Assembly: GCA_948146395.1 (NCBI GenBank)
Contig: OX411552.1
Coordinates: 9,257,686 to 9,321,685, forward strand
Length of the DNA: 64,000 bases
DNA from: Fragum whitleyi
Lineage: Eukaryota > Mollusca > Bivalvia > Cardiida > Cardiidae
Direction: 5' to 3'
The position numbers and the translations under genes were made by a program. The notes under the pieces are model-generated. The model saw nothing but the letters and a program-made list of their open reading frames with translations. It was not told the origin of the DNA and made no database searches. This document shows positions 1 through 10,833 of this stretch, one piece after another. Every line of letters starts with the position of its first letter. Position 1 is the stretch's first letter.

Positions 1-572
1 AAGTTTCCACTATATAACATATAGAGAAATGACCTCAGCCCATAAAATACATATTTTTCATCCTATCACAGTTATTTTTGGTAGACTGATAAAGGGTAAC
101 TCAAGAATCATTCCAGTAATATTTGGTTGATGTCCATCAGTTACATTCTGAGAAAATGAATTTGAAAGTTTCCACAGTACAACATAAAGAGAAATGACCT
201 CCGCCCATAAAATACATATTTTCCATCCAATCACAATATTTTTGGTAGACTGATAAAGGGTCACCCAAGGATCATTCATGTAAAAATTAATTGGTATCCA
301 TCAAATAGAATCAGAGAAAACTCACTTTTTACCATATTTGGATATTAGCCACACCCATTAAAATCATGTTTATCAATGGATCAAAATTTCTTAAACAACT
401 TTGAGGATCATTCCTGTGAAGTTTGGTTGAAATTCATCCAGTGGTTTCTGCTGAGAAGATTTTTAAAGAAAAAGTTAACAACCAGACGCATGGACGCACA
501 TAGGTATGGACGCATGATGGACACAACGCCATGACAAAAGCCCTAGTGGCCTTAGGCCAGTGGAGCTAATAA
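1..572 (-). repeat. Dispersed repeat, end motif 'aaggccagtggagct' (copy 1)
   Basis: Read on the minus strand, this block matches 20946-21540 over most of its length. Shared features are the GCTCCACTGGCC end, a GTCC/GCGTCC-rich stretch, and repeated sub-blocks with 'ggtcacccaaggatcatt' and 'cataaaatacatatttt'. The internal ~180-bp blocks are tandemly related (1-130 resembles 160-290). It is cut by the left edge of the window. No transposase or reverse transcriptase is seen, so the class is unknown. Confidence 0.75.
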
Positions 573-744
573 AACCCATAAAACCTAGCTTAACATGTGA
601 AAGTGAAAAAAACCTGAATCATCATTATCAATTACCTTTCTTTAACGTTTTTCAGTGGATTATTCGGAAATAATGATAGATTATCACTTGATAAACACAC
701 TGCCAAACAAACTATTATCTACTTTTTAATTTTTTTTTGCATAA

Positions 745-1110
745 CCAGGGGTGTGGAATTCCCATGCCCAACTTGTCCAACACAAGCTTTTCCACTTGTG
801 GACAAGTACATTTTTTCTAGACAAGTAAATACCAGAGCAAATCATGGAACAGTACTTAAATGATCTGGGACAAAAGCCATACTGATGTTTGTATCAAATG
901 GTAGTAACATAGTTTTTAATGAAGAAAATGCTGAATTACACTATTTTCTTCATTAAAAACAATGGTTTCTCAATATTTACCATTCCATTTTTTGGGGGGA
1001 CAAGTTCATTTTGATCCTGGACAAGTGAGAAAACGACTTTCACTGGTCTGTGGACAAGTGGAGAAAATTCATTTTTCCACATCCCCGATAAGCAGCAAAA
1101 TATTTTGTTT
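745..1110. repeat. Dispersed repeat with internal hairpin, copy A
   Basis: This is the direct-orientation partner of 4061-4410. Both copies open with 'ggggtgnggaattccca', carry several 'ggacaagt' motifs, and contain a central hairpin. Here the hairpin is 'ttaatgaagaaaat' (919-932) pairing with 'attttcttcattaa' (943-956). The two copies flank ~3 kb and lie downstream of or within INTS8. The small ORFs here are by-products of the repeat. Confidence 0.7.
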
Positions 1111-3360
1111 GGTAAACCAGGCAAGTCAGTGTAAATTTTCTGCCTAACCTTTTATTATGGCCAACAAGCAAGGTGAAGGGAAAGGATCATTTGAGTAGAA
1201 GGTAACAATCGAATTTTAACCCATTAAATACTGCCTATTCAAAATCAGTGAAATGCTCTTATCGGAAACCCTTGACTTCTTGGCTCAAAGACTACTCTAA
1301 ATGTTGTCTTGCAGTATTATAACAATTTTGTTTCTCAAAACTTTTCTTAAATGATAATCCACTGATTCAACCATTTTCAAACAGATCAAAAGACAATGCC
1401 CTTAAACTCACAAGAAATTGTTTGCTTCCTGTAAAATTATGCATAGGTAAGAAAAAGCAAAGCCCTTGACCAATAGCCTTCCTGTGACAATAAAATGATA
1501 ACTTATGAATGACTTGACATTGAATTTAAAAAAAAAAAATGTTCACCACGATAGGCTACAAATTTACAATAAGAGCAAAGTCTCATAGACAAAACAAAAC
1601 AATCAGTTAGTGCAAAACTATTGCAAATGACTGAATATTTATCAGCACTTACAATAGTTTTTGACAAATCCCTTTGCAAAAATCTGACAAATGTTTAAGT
1701 CTCTCATGAGAAACAATGTTAGGCTTTGTTGTGCAGACAAAAGCCTCCTGAAGTCAATATACTGCAATCTTAAAGAATGTCATTGTAGCCACATGGTTTG
1801 ACACAGTTACTTAAATACATCTTTTTCATCACTTCATTTTAACCCTTATTCTACTGAATTTTCACTTTGTTGCAATCACTTATTCTTCACATTATAAAAG
1901 TCTGGCGCATTTTTTTCAAATAATAACAAAGAGATGTTTGTAAAACATTTATGCCCTCCATAAAAGCAGGTTAATAGCCTATTCTTTGTCAAACAACAAA
2001 GGGCAATAACTCACAAAATATGGTGAGTAGAGTTATGGTTCTTGTGTGATGCACTTCTCCTCAATGAGTTCTATCCACCAGTGAAGTTTCGTGATTCTAG
2101 CTTGCATACTTTATGAGATATGCTCCAGACAAAAAACGGCTTACAGATGGATGGACTAACCGACCAACAGGCGCAAAACAGTTTACCCCCTCTTCTTTGA
2201 AGGGGGGCATAATTAAGTAGAAAGCCATAGTATGGACTAAGATCAGACTGCACATCTGTGCAGGCTGATCTTATTCTATTCTGTCTGTCAAAGCTTTGTG
2301 TAAGGCAGGCTTATGCCATGAAGAGAATGAGGATTAATGATGGATCCTGTACTTAATAGGACTACATATGGGCATTGTGTCCAAAAATGATATTTATTGG
2401 AACTAAAATGGCCAAATGCCCTTGCATTTATCATTAATTAGAAACATCAGTGATAAGATTTTAAGCCCTTATGGCTTATAATCTTAAACAAATGACAAAC
2501 ATCAAAGTTTTGAATGTTTTTATGCTTTAAATTAGTGGCCTTGATAATACAATCATGGCCTTTACTTTGTTATTCAAAGGAAAGTCTTCTCACAAGCAAT
2601 TAACATGTGAAATAATAAGGCAATTAAACAACTGAAATATGAAGTCTTCAATGTAGCATTCAAAGATAAAGCCAAATTGAATATTTTTATGTTGAAAATA
2701 AGTGACCTTGAAAGTATGACTTTGACCTTGATTGATGACCTTGACTACATTTGACACTAAAACATCCTTAAACAATTTGACCTCTTTAAATTTCCTTGAC
2801 CTTGAAAGTTGACCTTAAGCTGGAACAAAAAGATGTTGCCACAGCAATTAATAATAATTTTGAGCATTTTTGAAGTAAAGCTGTAACAAATAATACCCTT
2901 TTTTCTTTGAGACAGGGGACATTTTTCATACACTGAAATGAAATTTTAAATTGCATAAAAGGTATTCAATTTAATTTCGAGGATACAGAATAATATGATA
3001 TGATTATGTCATTAAACACTTTTATTAAATATGATCTATTGTGACTACTAGTCCCGAGATTTCTCTCAAAATACCCCAAAAGATAACATATTTTGACTGC
3101 CTTAATACATAGCTCTTGCTTCAAATTTTAAAACTTTTTTTTGTAACTAATTGAAAAAAATACTCAAATTTAAAATTGATTTGCTTGTTTGTTTGTTGTG
3201 GGTTTATCATCACTTTAACATTAATGCAGCTATATGATAATGTCTGGTGCACCTACCAATGGTTCCCAGTCATTTCCCACACTAATTCAATCAGAACATT
3301 GTCACTGAGTTACCACACCAGCTACTCATTCCACTTAGGTATACTAATTGGTGGGAGATA
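1111..3360. other. Gene-free, AT-rich stretch downstream of INTS8 exon 2
   Basis: No exon was recognised here, although further INTS8 exons on the minus strand would be expected at or left of this point. The block is AT-rich with a short poly-A run near 1528. At 2240-2275 it contains a 'cacatctgtgcaggctgatct' motif that recurs at 59170-59200, so that part is repetitive. A divergent short INTS8 exon could have been missed. Confidence 0.5.
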
Positions 3361-3369
3361 TAATTATGC

Positions 3370-3490
3370 TTCAAGTCGCATTGACTTTTGTCAAACGTCA
3401 GATGAAAGAGACCTAGCCAGAGGTTGAACTCACAACCCCGGAATCGACAGCTCAATACATTAATGAGCTAGCTGGTATCAGCTAGTGACT
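3370..3490 (-). repeat. tRNA-derived SINE-like fragment
   Basis: On the minus strand a promoter B-box-like 'gtgagttcaacctct' lies ~50 bases after a tRNA-like 5' segment containing 'agctagctcattaatg'. The fold is not a functional tRNA. It is most likely the head of a degraded tRNA-derived SINE. Confidence 0.45.
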
Positions 3491-3499
3491 TTTGAAATA

Positions 3500-3864
3500 C
3501 TATCTCTGGTTGACCTATGTTGGAACCAATTTCATTTTCAAATATTTATTTTACAGAGTTCCCAGATAGCCATTTTTCAAGTGACGGGTCAAGTATTTGC
3601 TCTTCTGCAAAAATCCAAGAACAAGAGTTATCTACTACACTACCACAGGAAAATATAACCAGGAAGGCCCCATTTCCTGTGACACAGCAACATACTACAA
3701 AAATTCTATATTATACACATGATCATTCACCTTTTGAAGAACATTCTATGAAAAATTCAAGCAAAACCCTTCATAGTTGTGGAAGGAGTTGCGTTTCACA
3801 GCCATTTCACATGAAGATCCCTTTTTCCATGACACAGCATATGCTGCATTATATTGGGAAGTAG
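3500..3864 (+). repeat. Fragment of the 'gatggtccctttt...gtgacgggtcac' MITE family, with adjoining chance ORF
   Basis: Positions 3505-3595 match the right half of the MITE at 8550-8817 ('ttttacagagttcccagat' followed by 'gtgacgggtca'). An open frame of 115 codons runs from 3517 to 3864. It begins inside the repeat, has no recognisable domain and no splice context, and is judged not to be a gene. The stretch after 3600 is unassigned. Confidence 0.5.
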
Positions 3865-4060
3865 TGATAATACATGTATGGTCAAATGATGAGAAAGTTT
3901 TTTTTCAAAATTTTCATGGGTGTCCCTTAATAATTTGAGATGCAGACAATACCAACATATATGTTTGATGGCTCAGCAGAAATCACTTTTAACTGCTTGT
4001 ATGTTTATGTTAACCTGTGGCAGTGCACAAAAACATTATTTGAGGCTCTATAGCTGAAGC

Positions 4061-4410
4061 AGGGGTGCGGAATTCCCATGCTGGACTTATCCGACACAGG
4101 CTTTTGTACCTGCAGACAAGTGCATCTTTCAATCCCACATGTCCATGGACAAGTCAATACCAGGGCAAATATTTAAATGGCACTAAATAGACTAAAAAGA
4201 TTAATAAGCTTCATTTTTTTATCAAAGTGTAGAAAACACTGTTTTTGATGAAGAAAATGCTGGCTGCCAGCATTTTCTTCTTTAATAACATTGTTTCTAT
4301 GTTATTATTTGCAGACAAGTTCATTCTGATCCTGGACATTAAAGTAGAAAACTACACTTTACTTGTCCAGGGACAAGTGGAAAAAAAACATATTTCCACT
4401 TGTCCCTAGT
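4061..4410. repeat. Dispersed repeat with internal hairpin, copy B
   Basis: Same orientation and layout as 745-1110: 'ggggtgcggaattccca' start, 'ggacaagt' motifs, and a hairpin around 4235-4290 ('gatgaagaaaatgctgg' against 'ccagcattttcttc'). It ends about 25 bases from the INTS8 exon 2 donor, so it lies inside INTS8 intron 2. Confidence 0.7.
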
Positions 4411-4435
4411 GGAACTAAATAATTCTAATTCTTAC

Positions 4436-4699
4436 CATCAGGCTCTCCTTTCACATTGATAGGCTGGTCACCTGACCCTTGCTCAATGTCCATCGGCTGG
4501 TGGGAGTCTGGCAGGATTGAACCTGGGACTGGAGACCCTGGACTCTGTGGTGGTGTTTGGAAGCCCAGTGGGCTTGCTTGTCCAGACTGCAATGCCTGGT
4601 TAGCCTGCTGCTGTTGTTGTTGTTGATCAGCTAAGTTAGACGCCATTTGGTTGTCAGCTTCTTGTAGAAATTGGATGATCAACTGGATAGGTGTGGGAT
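4436..4699 (-). CDS. INTS8: INTS8 coding exon 2
   Basis: Acceptor TTTTCTAG before 4699, donor GATG|GTAAGA after 4436. It starts with AT of the split Asp codon and ends one base into a codon. It encodes DPTPIQLIIQFLQEA followed by a poly-Gln, Pro/Ser/Gly low-complexity tail. The tail is probably an unstructured linker specific to this lineage. Confidence 0.88.
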
Positions 4700-5862
4700 C
4701 TAGAAAAAATATACCATACCTTCTCTAACAAGTATTTCCTGGCCCCTCCCTAATAATACTTTGTTCTCGCTTATTTATTTACTGAAATGTTACATATGAA
4801 CTGTCCTCAATCAAAGATTAGCTGAAAAGTATCTGTCGTGAGCCAACCTCGAACCCACAAGGACAAGTAATATTCAAATTTTTAGTTTACAAGTTAAATG
4901 GGCTAAGCACTGAGCCAAAGAAGATATTCCAAGATGCAGCCATTGTAATTCATCCTACGAAGCTATGCAGGACAGTGGTGAAAGTGGTTTCCCATAACAC
5001 ACTCCACCTTAAGAGTTTTCATATATTGATAGCGATAAGCCTATCTAGGCAGTAATGTGCTTTCTGAACTATCCAAGTCGGTACAATATGCCAACATATA
5101 TGACTCAATGGCCAATCTCAGACAAGCCCCCATGTTACGTATGAACTGTCCTCAATCAAAGCATAGCTGTAAAAATATCCGACGTGAGAGGGTGTCGAAC
5201 CCATGCAGACAACCATATTCAAATAATTGGTTCACAAGTCCAATGCGCTAACAACTGAGCCAAAGAAGATATTCCATGACGCAGGTATCAGACATTGTAA
5301 TTCATCCTACAAAGCTATGCAGGACAGTGGTGAAAATGGTCTCCCAAAACAACTTAAAAGAAAATGACTTCAGACAGTGATTTAATTGAAAATACATTGA
5401 AAAGGGGTTCTTGAACATAAAAATAGTGGTGTATGTTTTATAAGAAATACACAATTTAGATTGAATTTTTTATGAAAATGAAATAATTAGGCTACACCTG
5501 TATCTGCTGTTGAAAAACAGGTACAGATGGAGGGATGTTTTTTTTCAAATCTAGATTAAAGTATTTCAACAATAATCTCACAAACCATATACTGTATTGT
5601 TGGTACTCATTTAAAACGTCTCATCGAGACGATTCCAGTGAGTACCCACAACATAAGGTTTTATTGAAAAATAAAGATTTTAGACTGGCTTTACACCTTA
5701 TCTGTACCTCTGAAAGAATATATATCCCCAAAGTTTACCTGGTTTAACTTGAGCGAGATGTTCCTCCAGTAGCTTGTCATTCAGCACAAACTCATACCAA
5801 GACACTGTAGGCATTGTAGCTGGGCCTGGACCCATGGCCCCTCGTGGGGCTACTTCTGTCAT
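4436..5862 (-). CDS. INTS8: Integrator complex subunit 8, 5' end of gene (coding exons 1-2)
   Basis: INTS8 is a core subunit of the nuclear Integrator complex, which cleaves snRNA and other nascent RNAs and works with RNA polymerase II. Exon 1 (5739-5862) joins exon 2 (4436-4699) across a GT-AG intron, and a split GAT codon keeps the frame. The N-terminus carries the family signature: WYEFVLNDKLLEEHL, then after the junction DPTPIQLIIQFLQEA, matching my recall of vertebrate INTS8 (WFEFLL, LLEKHL, DPxPVQLIVQFL). The signature is followed by a disordered part with a run of seven Gln, Pro/Ser-rich sequence and GEPDG, longer than I recall for human. An in-frame TAA two codons before the ATG fixes the start. 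Exon 2 ends in phase 1 at GTAAGAA. Later exons were not found in this window. SINE-like repeats fill the intron. Confidence 0.85.
4787..5003 (-). repeat. tRNA-derived SINE-like repeat, copy 1 (INTS8 intron 1)
   Basis: Direct duplicate of 5131-5350. Read on the minus strand, the better copy has an A-box-like TGGCTCAGTTGTTAGCGCA and a B-box-like GGGTTCGACACCC, as expected for a tRNA-derived SINE head. The boxes here are more decayed. Both copies share the outer block 'aggacagtggtgaaa'. Confidence 0.6.
5131..5350 (-). repeat. tRNA-derived SINE-like repeat, copy 2 (INTS8 intron 1)
   Basis: Same structure and orientation as 4787-5003, roughly 80% alike by eye. The A-box-like motif is near 5245-5270 and the B-box-like motif near 5187-5200, both on the minus strand. 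Two adjacent copies in one orientation suggest local duplication rather than two insertions. Confidence 0.6.
5535..5735. repeat. Short foldback repeat 'gagtacccacaacat' (copy 1)
   Basis: Arms 'ttgttggtactcatt' and 'gagtacccacaacata' face each other around a variable loop that holds a small hairpin (acgtctcatcgagacg). A shared tail 'gtacctctgaaa' follows. The same layout occurs at 20735-20905 and 58975-59150. It lies just inside INTS8 intron 1. Confidence 0.75.
5739..5862 (-). CDS. INTS8: INTS8 coding exon 1
   Basis: ATG at 5862-5860, donor CCAG|GTAAAC after 5739. It encodes 41 residues plus the first base of codon 42. The Gly/Pro/Ala-rich leader precedes the conserved SWYEFVLND block. The in-frame stop at 5868-5866 rules out an upstream start unless a 5' UTR intron intervenes; a possible donor AAG|GTGAGA lies near 5935. 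Confidence 0.88.
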
Positions 5863-6380
5863 GATTTAGTCTATCTAAGCTTCTTCAGAAGTTCAGTCAC
5901 TGTCAGTTGTGGAAAGAAATCTGGCCAGAAATCTCTCACCTTGAATACCTGAGCTACATGAATACATGAAGTAACAGTGCCTTAAAATGCTTAGATATAT
6001 GGTTACAGAAACATTGAGAGTAAAATATTAATTTATTATTTATGAAGAGCGATATTCCTTGGAGAATGTTTGACACGGTTGGTTGCTTTGAAGTACCGCG
6101 CGGTGAAGACGTAAAATTAAACTCGATCAATTACTCCTATCATCAAAGTACTCATGGTCAAGTGCGGTCAAGTAAAAACTATCCAGTTTTCGAAAGTCAG
6201 GGGTACATAACAAATAACACAAGCTCTGATTAGCTTTTAATAACGACTTGACAGTTAAAAACATAAAAAAGCCATTACATATATTACCTGAAAGATAGCA
6301 AAGATAAGACAAATAGGCCTATTGCTGTAAAAAGGAAAAAGACATTTGAGCATGCAAATTGTCGAACCAATGGGCCAACT
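5863..6380. other. INTS8 upstream / 5' flank
   Basis: Expected to hold the INTS8 5' UTR and promoter on the minus strand. No TATA box or CpG-rich core was recognised. A possible UTR donor (AAG|GTGAGA) lies near 5935. Nothing else could be assigned. Confidence 0.4.
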
Positions 6381-6609
6381 TATTTCTCGCCCTATCGGGG
6401 CCCGTTGATGTTGTTTTTTCAGCTTGAAACCCGCCCTGCATTCAGACTGAAAAAATGTTGCAAACCGTTTTTAAATTATACCCCGCTTTACACGCAAGTA
6501 TACGGGTAGGCCTAAAGCGGGATATTACTTGAACCTGTTTGTCATCCTGAACGCAGGGCTGGATTCAAGCTGAAAAAACAACAACAACGGGCCCCTATAG
6601 GGTGAGAAA
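6381..6609. repeat. Composite palindrome: outer ~50-bp inverted arms around a 'gcgttcaggatg' hairpin
   Basis: The outer arms 'cttatttctcgccctat' (6381 on) and 'atagggtgagaaataag' (ending 6609) are inverted copies that continue through 'ggggcccgttg' and 'cagcttgaa'. Inside lies a copy of the Cys-loop-like hairpin family whose right end is 'catcctgaacgcagggc'. The whole 229 bp can fold on itself. Confidence 0.8.
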
Positions 6610-7290
6610 TAAGTTGGCCCAAGGGTTACTCGTGAAGATGGTGAGCAATCCACTCGTGCAAAAGTTTATCAGACATATCTACTTGTTGTCTCCCTTGCCC
6701 TATATTTTGATCATCGATTTTATTATGTTCAAACGATATAATATAAGTTTTGTAAACATTGATAACATTACATTTTTAAGGGTAAAATAAATAACAGAGG
6801 ATAACGCTCATTGAGACTAGAAATACAAGTTTGTCTATCTATAAATAGGCCTACTGCCTAACTCCCCTTTCGGGTATTACTGGCAGGTGCGCCTCTGTGC
6901 TGGAATAAAAACTGTTAATCATTGGTTCGGGTGCAACTTGCATGCTTGAAAACTATAATGCACACTTTTATCTTGTCAGGGAACAAAATCTACAATGATC
7001 ACTGCAGACAGTGTTTCCATCCCTACTGACATTTTCAGCAAGCATAATCATGATTTAAAAGTTTTAAAGAAAAACGATTCATGCAACCAGGAATTCATTT
7101 ATTATGCTGTAAAATAATAAAGCACATTATAATAAGCAACTAATGAGAGAACACAAATGTAAAGGCGGTAAAAGACCAAAAACAAAACTAAACGCTAAAC
7201 TGGGAAAAACTTGAGCGGCAAAATCGAAAGCAAAGCAAATACAAAAACTATAGAAAAAAAGTAGACTGAAAACAGAAAAAAACAGTATCT
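6610..7290. other. Gene-free stretch
   Basis: AT-rich, without recognisable exon or repeat structure. The short open frame at 6602-6790 overlaps the palindrome arm and has no domain. Confidence 0.4.
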
Positions 7291-7296
7291 CAGGGC

Positions 7297-7395
7297 CACA
7301 GCACCCGCTTTGCGCGTGTACTCGCGTGCAAAGCGGGGTTCAGTTGGAGAACTGTTAGCACCGTTTGGTGATCCTGAACGCAGAGCTGGTAGAAG
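7297..7395. repeat. Hairpin repeat family 'gcaaagcggg...cctgaacgca' copy
   Basis: The centre 'gctttgcgcgtgtactcgcgtgcaaagc' is palindromic and the right end 'gatcctgaacgcagagc' is the family end. One of at least ten copies or half-copies in the window. Confidence 0.75.
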
Positions 7396-7524
7396 CAGGT
7401 GACTGCGCGGTGAGCACAAAGTACCCAGCAAGCCGGCATGAAATTTTGGGGCCTATATAGACAAGAATGTTCTTTAACTCAGATAGGGATTTTGATATGT
7501 ATAATACTTTGACTAAATAACCAG

Positions 7525-7800
7525 CCCTGCCCTGTGTTCAGGACGTAAAAATGTTTCGAGAGCGCTTTGAGATGATACCTCGCTTTGCCCGTGTACATAC
7601 GTGCAAAGCGAGGTATCATTTCGAAAGCGCTTCGCTAACGTTTTCCGATGATCCTGGACGCAGTGCAGCCCTGTGTTCAGGATGTATAAACGTTTCGCGA
7701 GCGCTTTGAGATGATACCCCGCTTTGCACGTGCACATACGTGCAAAGCGAGGTATCACTTCGAAAGCGCTTCGCCAACGTTTTCATCCTGAACGCATGGC
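7525..7800. repeat. Two tandem copies of the hairpin repeat family
   Basis: Copy 1 spans about 7525-7668 and copy 2 about 7667-7800. Each runs from 'ccctgtgttcagga' through 'gcgctttgagatgatac', a 'gctttgc...gcaaagc' centre, 'gtatcatttcgaaagcgcttcgc' and 'aacgttttc' to 'cctgaacgca'. The two arms of each copy pair almost fully, giving ~140-base hairpins. Confidence 0.85.
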
Positions 7801-8549
7801 AGATTTTATGATGAAAACGTTCACGACATTGTTTAGGAAAAATGCCCAGTCAAGTTTACACGTGTACTAATGCGCAACGCGGTGAGCAATTTCTAAATGA
7901 TCGCCGCATTTAATGCAGGACTGACTTCGTTGCGACAGTTTGTCGATTTCTGTTGAAAGCTTATAAACAAGGTTACAAGGTTTAAGTTGCCTAACGACGA
8001 GTTGATATGTTGGTTGAGAAAATCTCAGGAAATTTAGCTTTCGTAAATGTCACAAAATGTCAAACCGCGTATTGTTGTTATTTGACAAATAGTTGAGTAT
8101 TGCGATTTAATAACAACAACAAGAGTTTGAGGTTTTCAACTATAGACAATAGGCAAGTACATGTATTGAAAAGTCTTTAAAAGTTCAATCATAATTTGTA
8201 TCCGATTGTAAGCAAAAATGTGAAAAAGTTTAACGTTAAAATCAAATGTCCCACCAGCAAAACTTTTTTAATCCGTTTAATTGTTTTAAAATTGAATCGC
8301 CATACACATTTATTCTGTTGTCTACATTTTTGCAATTAATGTGTATGATTTTTTAATATATTAAAATGTGACAATGGATAGTACTTCGCAATTGTTGATA
8401 TTTTGGTTTGCAACATGAAATTGGCGTCTTTCAAAAAAAAAAAAAAAAAAAAAAAAAACTGTGTATAATCAAGCGTGAAAGGTACAGAGTTAATATTATT
8501 CTATTAATATACATTTCTAAACTATGATTGAATTTTACACTCCAACATT
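7801..8549. other. Gene-free stretch with a 26-base poly-A tract
   Basis: AT-rich DNA. The uninterrupted poly-A at 8433-8458 has no retroelement body recognised next to it. No exon found. Confidence 0.5.
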
Positions 8550-8817
8550 ATCAAATGTTACCCTTCTCACGCGAAAAGAGACCATCTGTGAAGTGCTAAA
8601 AGCGCAACCGTTGTCAGGCTGCGCGATCTTCACAGACTGACCAGGGTCGAAACTTTTCGCAAATAACAAATTTTATGAGCCTAGAATATTTATTCTACCA
8701 TGCTATGTAAATATTTCCGCAAATCGCCTTCTTGTGGAGTTATGCTGGATTCAATCTTTTTTCCAAACATGTAATTTTAGGAGTTCCGAGATGGTCCCTT
8801 TTTGCGTGACGGGTCAC
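8550..8817. mobile_element. MITE with 'gtgacgggtcac...gatggtccctttt' ends
   Basis: The left end 'ctcacgcgaaaagagaccatctg' is the inverted match of the right end 'gagatggtccctttttgcgtga' (ends near 8817), giving terminal inverted repeats of ~28 bp. Related copies or fragments lie at 3500-3600, 26480-26530, 50190-50265 and 60040-60266. No coding capacity. Confidence 0.7.
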
Positions 8818-8916
8818 AATTTTGAATTTTGACCTCTGCCATACTTTCGCCAATTTCGTTTTCAAATACCCATTTCAGAGTTACGAGAGGAGTTTTATTC
8901 GAGTGACGGGTGAAAT

Positions 8917-8988
8917 TGTACACCGTGCAAAGCGAGGTATCATTTCGAAAACGCTTCGCTAACGTTTCCATCCTGAACGCAGGGCAGA
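8917..8988. repeat. Half-copy of the hairpin repeat family
   Basis: Carries the right arm only: 'gtgcaaagcgaggtatcatt', then 'cgcttcgctaacg', then 'catcctgaacgcagggc'. The left arm is missing. Confidence 0.75.
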
Positions 8989-9830
8989 CATAGGAATTTC
9001 CAAAGGTACAGTCGAATCTCTTTATGTCGAACTTCTGGGGACCTACAAGAAAACTTCGAAGTACAGAAAGTTCGACGAAGAGATAAACGGCGATCTTCGT
9101 GCCGAATTGAAAGTGTATATAAAAAATCTCCAGAAAGCACAATTTACAATTATGCTCTTCTAAACAGCTAAATGTGTTGAATTTTCCTTGAACAAGAATG
9201 ATAGTTATGATTTAGTAATTACATAGCGGTTTAACATCTGAATTGTGTCAGGCAGACTTCTTTGTGAAAATGATACTAATAAAAAAAGAAAGTTAAAAGA
9301 GGGGATGTCCTTTTTTGACGGGGGTCGGAGGGGGTGGGGGAGATTTTGTAGTCTTAATTTTGTCTTCTTATTATTAGAAAGGTTCCTTCACCTTGGTATT
9401 CATCATCGCTTCGAACAGGAGACAAAGTGCAATGATTTGTTCATGAATAGTTTAATGAAACTTTCTGTTTTCCGATGAAAAATGTATTTGAACTTGTTCA
9501 AAAATAGAATACTGATACTTCAATGTTTATAAAAGCGATTAAAAGAAGAATCGGGAATGCCCAATTTATAGTGAATTTGCCTGAATATATCTCAATCTTA
9601 GGCTCACCATTCGCGAAGCAACCCGTGTGCAAAGACGCAGTTGCGTAAATATCGTAAATATCGTTAAAAAGGTACAAGAGTAAGAGGGAACTTCTCCATA
9701 GGGTGACAGGAAATTATTTCACAGAGTTATTAGCATAAGACTAGTAGATCATAACTTGTCTCAATGATAAAATGATGGTGAGCCCCTCCATTAGCTTTAG
9801 TTATTAGCATAAGTTATAGAAGCCATGCCT
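8989..9830. other. Gene-free stretch
   Basis: No exon recognised. A short imperfect foldback at about 9005-9100 ('tcgaatctctttatgtcgaacttct' against 'agaaagttcgacgaagaga') resembles a small MITE. The remainder is unassigned. Confidence 0.4.
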
Positions 9831-9832
9831 CT

Positions 9833-10250
9833 GACTCGAGCCGGGACAAATACTCGAATACCCGGGTATCGGATAAAGTAGCGTTCCTACCTGGGTCTTG
9901 AAACATTACCCGGTACCCGACTATTCTATAGGCAAATATGTTCCTATTGGGATCAACTTCAGAAAAAAATTAAAGAATGCATAAAACAGTCTTCAATTCT
10001 TATCTGAAATTTGTTTCCAGATGGTCCTACAGACTTTATCAGATAGTTGTGAGAGTCCTGGCTACTTATTTGTGTGCCACAGACTCGCAACTCCTGTGTC
10101 CCTTGAAAGTCTGTAGAAATTTGTATGTTCGAACCCATTTGCATAAATTCTGGATCCGCCTTTATTGATAAAAATATATATATAATAGATATATCGACAG
10201 TTATTGTCGGTTACTCGAGTACCCGCGGGTAATGAGATATTGGGTTCCTG
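9833..10250 (-). mobile_element. Degraded hAT-like element (copy 2 of the 'actcgagtacccg' family)
   Basis: Inverted relative to 48774-49349. It shares the ends built from 'ctcgagtacccgg' and the internal blocks 'gagagtcctggctacttatttgtg' and 'gataaaggcgg'-like sequence. The target duplication is not clear here. Non-coding. Confidence 0.65.
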
Positions 10251-10384
10251 TGTGCATAAAATTTATATATTTATTTTACATCGATTGGAAAACAATTCCT
10301 AACAACTAAGATTAATTCTGCCCGATTCTGCTTCCTGTAAAATTCATCAGTACTCGCGCCGAATGCGTGGGCCATTGAAAGAGC

Positions 10385-10470
10385 CAAGACCGGTAGCCTT
10401 TCCTGGGAATCGAACTCATGGCCTTTGGGTCAAGAGGCCGACGCTCTACCACTATTTCATGGAGGCTACA
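10385..10470 (-). repeat. tRNA-like sequence, pseudogene or SINE head
   Basis: The minus strand shows A-box TAGTGGTAGAGCG and B-box GTTCGATTCCC with a GGCCT...AGGCC anticodon-stem-like pair and AGCCT...AGGCT ends. The loop does not present a clean seven-base anticodon loop, so a functional tRNA is unlikely. Confidence 0.5.
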
Positions 10471-10536
10471 GAGACACCACTATCTATTTCTTACTAAACA
10501 TAAATTAAATGTAATTAGTAAGCTCGAGTACATAAA

Positions 10537-10814
10537 ACAGCCGCCACCATAGCGCAGTTGGTTAGGCATAAGACTTCCAATCTGGAAGTCGTGGGTTCGA
10601 TCCCCGGTGGCGGCAAATATCCTTTCCGACGTTTGTCTCTCACCAATGGGTAAATAATCGTAAACCTATGTGAGATAGCAGTCGGAGGCTAGGAAAGGAT
10701 GTAATGGTAGTACAGGTGAAAGAAATACCAGGAATCCATTGTTAGGTGCTCCGGCCGCCGCGATATAACTGAAATAATGTTGAAAGCGGCGTTAAACTCC
10801 ATTCAATCAATCAA
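10537..10814 (+). mobile_element. Full-length tRNA-derived SINE with 13-bp target-site duplication
   Basis: The head folds as a tRNA: the acceptor pairs GCCGCCA (10540-10546) with TGGCGGC, A-box TAGCGCAGTTGG, B-box GGTTCGATCCC. The body carries 'gaggctaggaaaggatg', and the 3' block ends 'gaaagcggcgttaaactcc' before a short (ATCA)n tail. The 3' block resembles, from memory, the Meta-type domain of bivalve SINEs such as RUDI. The same 13 bases, TCGAGTACATAAA, lie at 10524-10536 and 10815-10827, proving target-primed insertion that is young enough to be unmutated. Further copies lie at 18630-18770 (+) and 19565-19690 (-). Confidence 0.9.
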
Positions 10815-10833
10815 TCGAGTACATAAAGGTATA

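Noticed and set aside
10540..10616. Functional tRNA gene
   Set aside because: The acceptor stem is intact, but the anticodon arm forms a seven-pair stem with a five-base loop and the sequence continues into a SINE body with target duplication.
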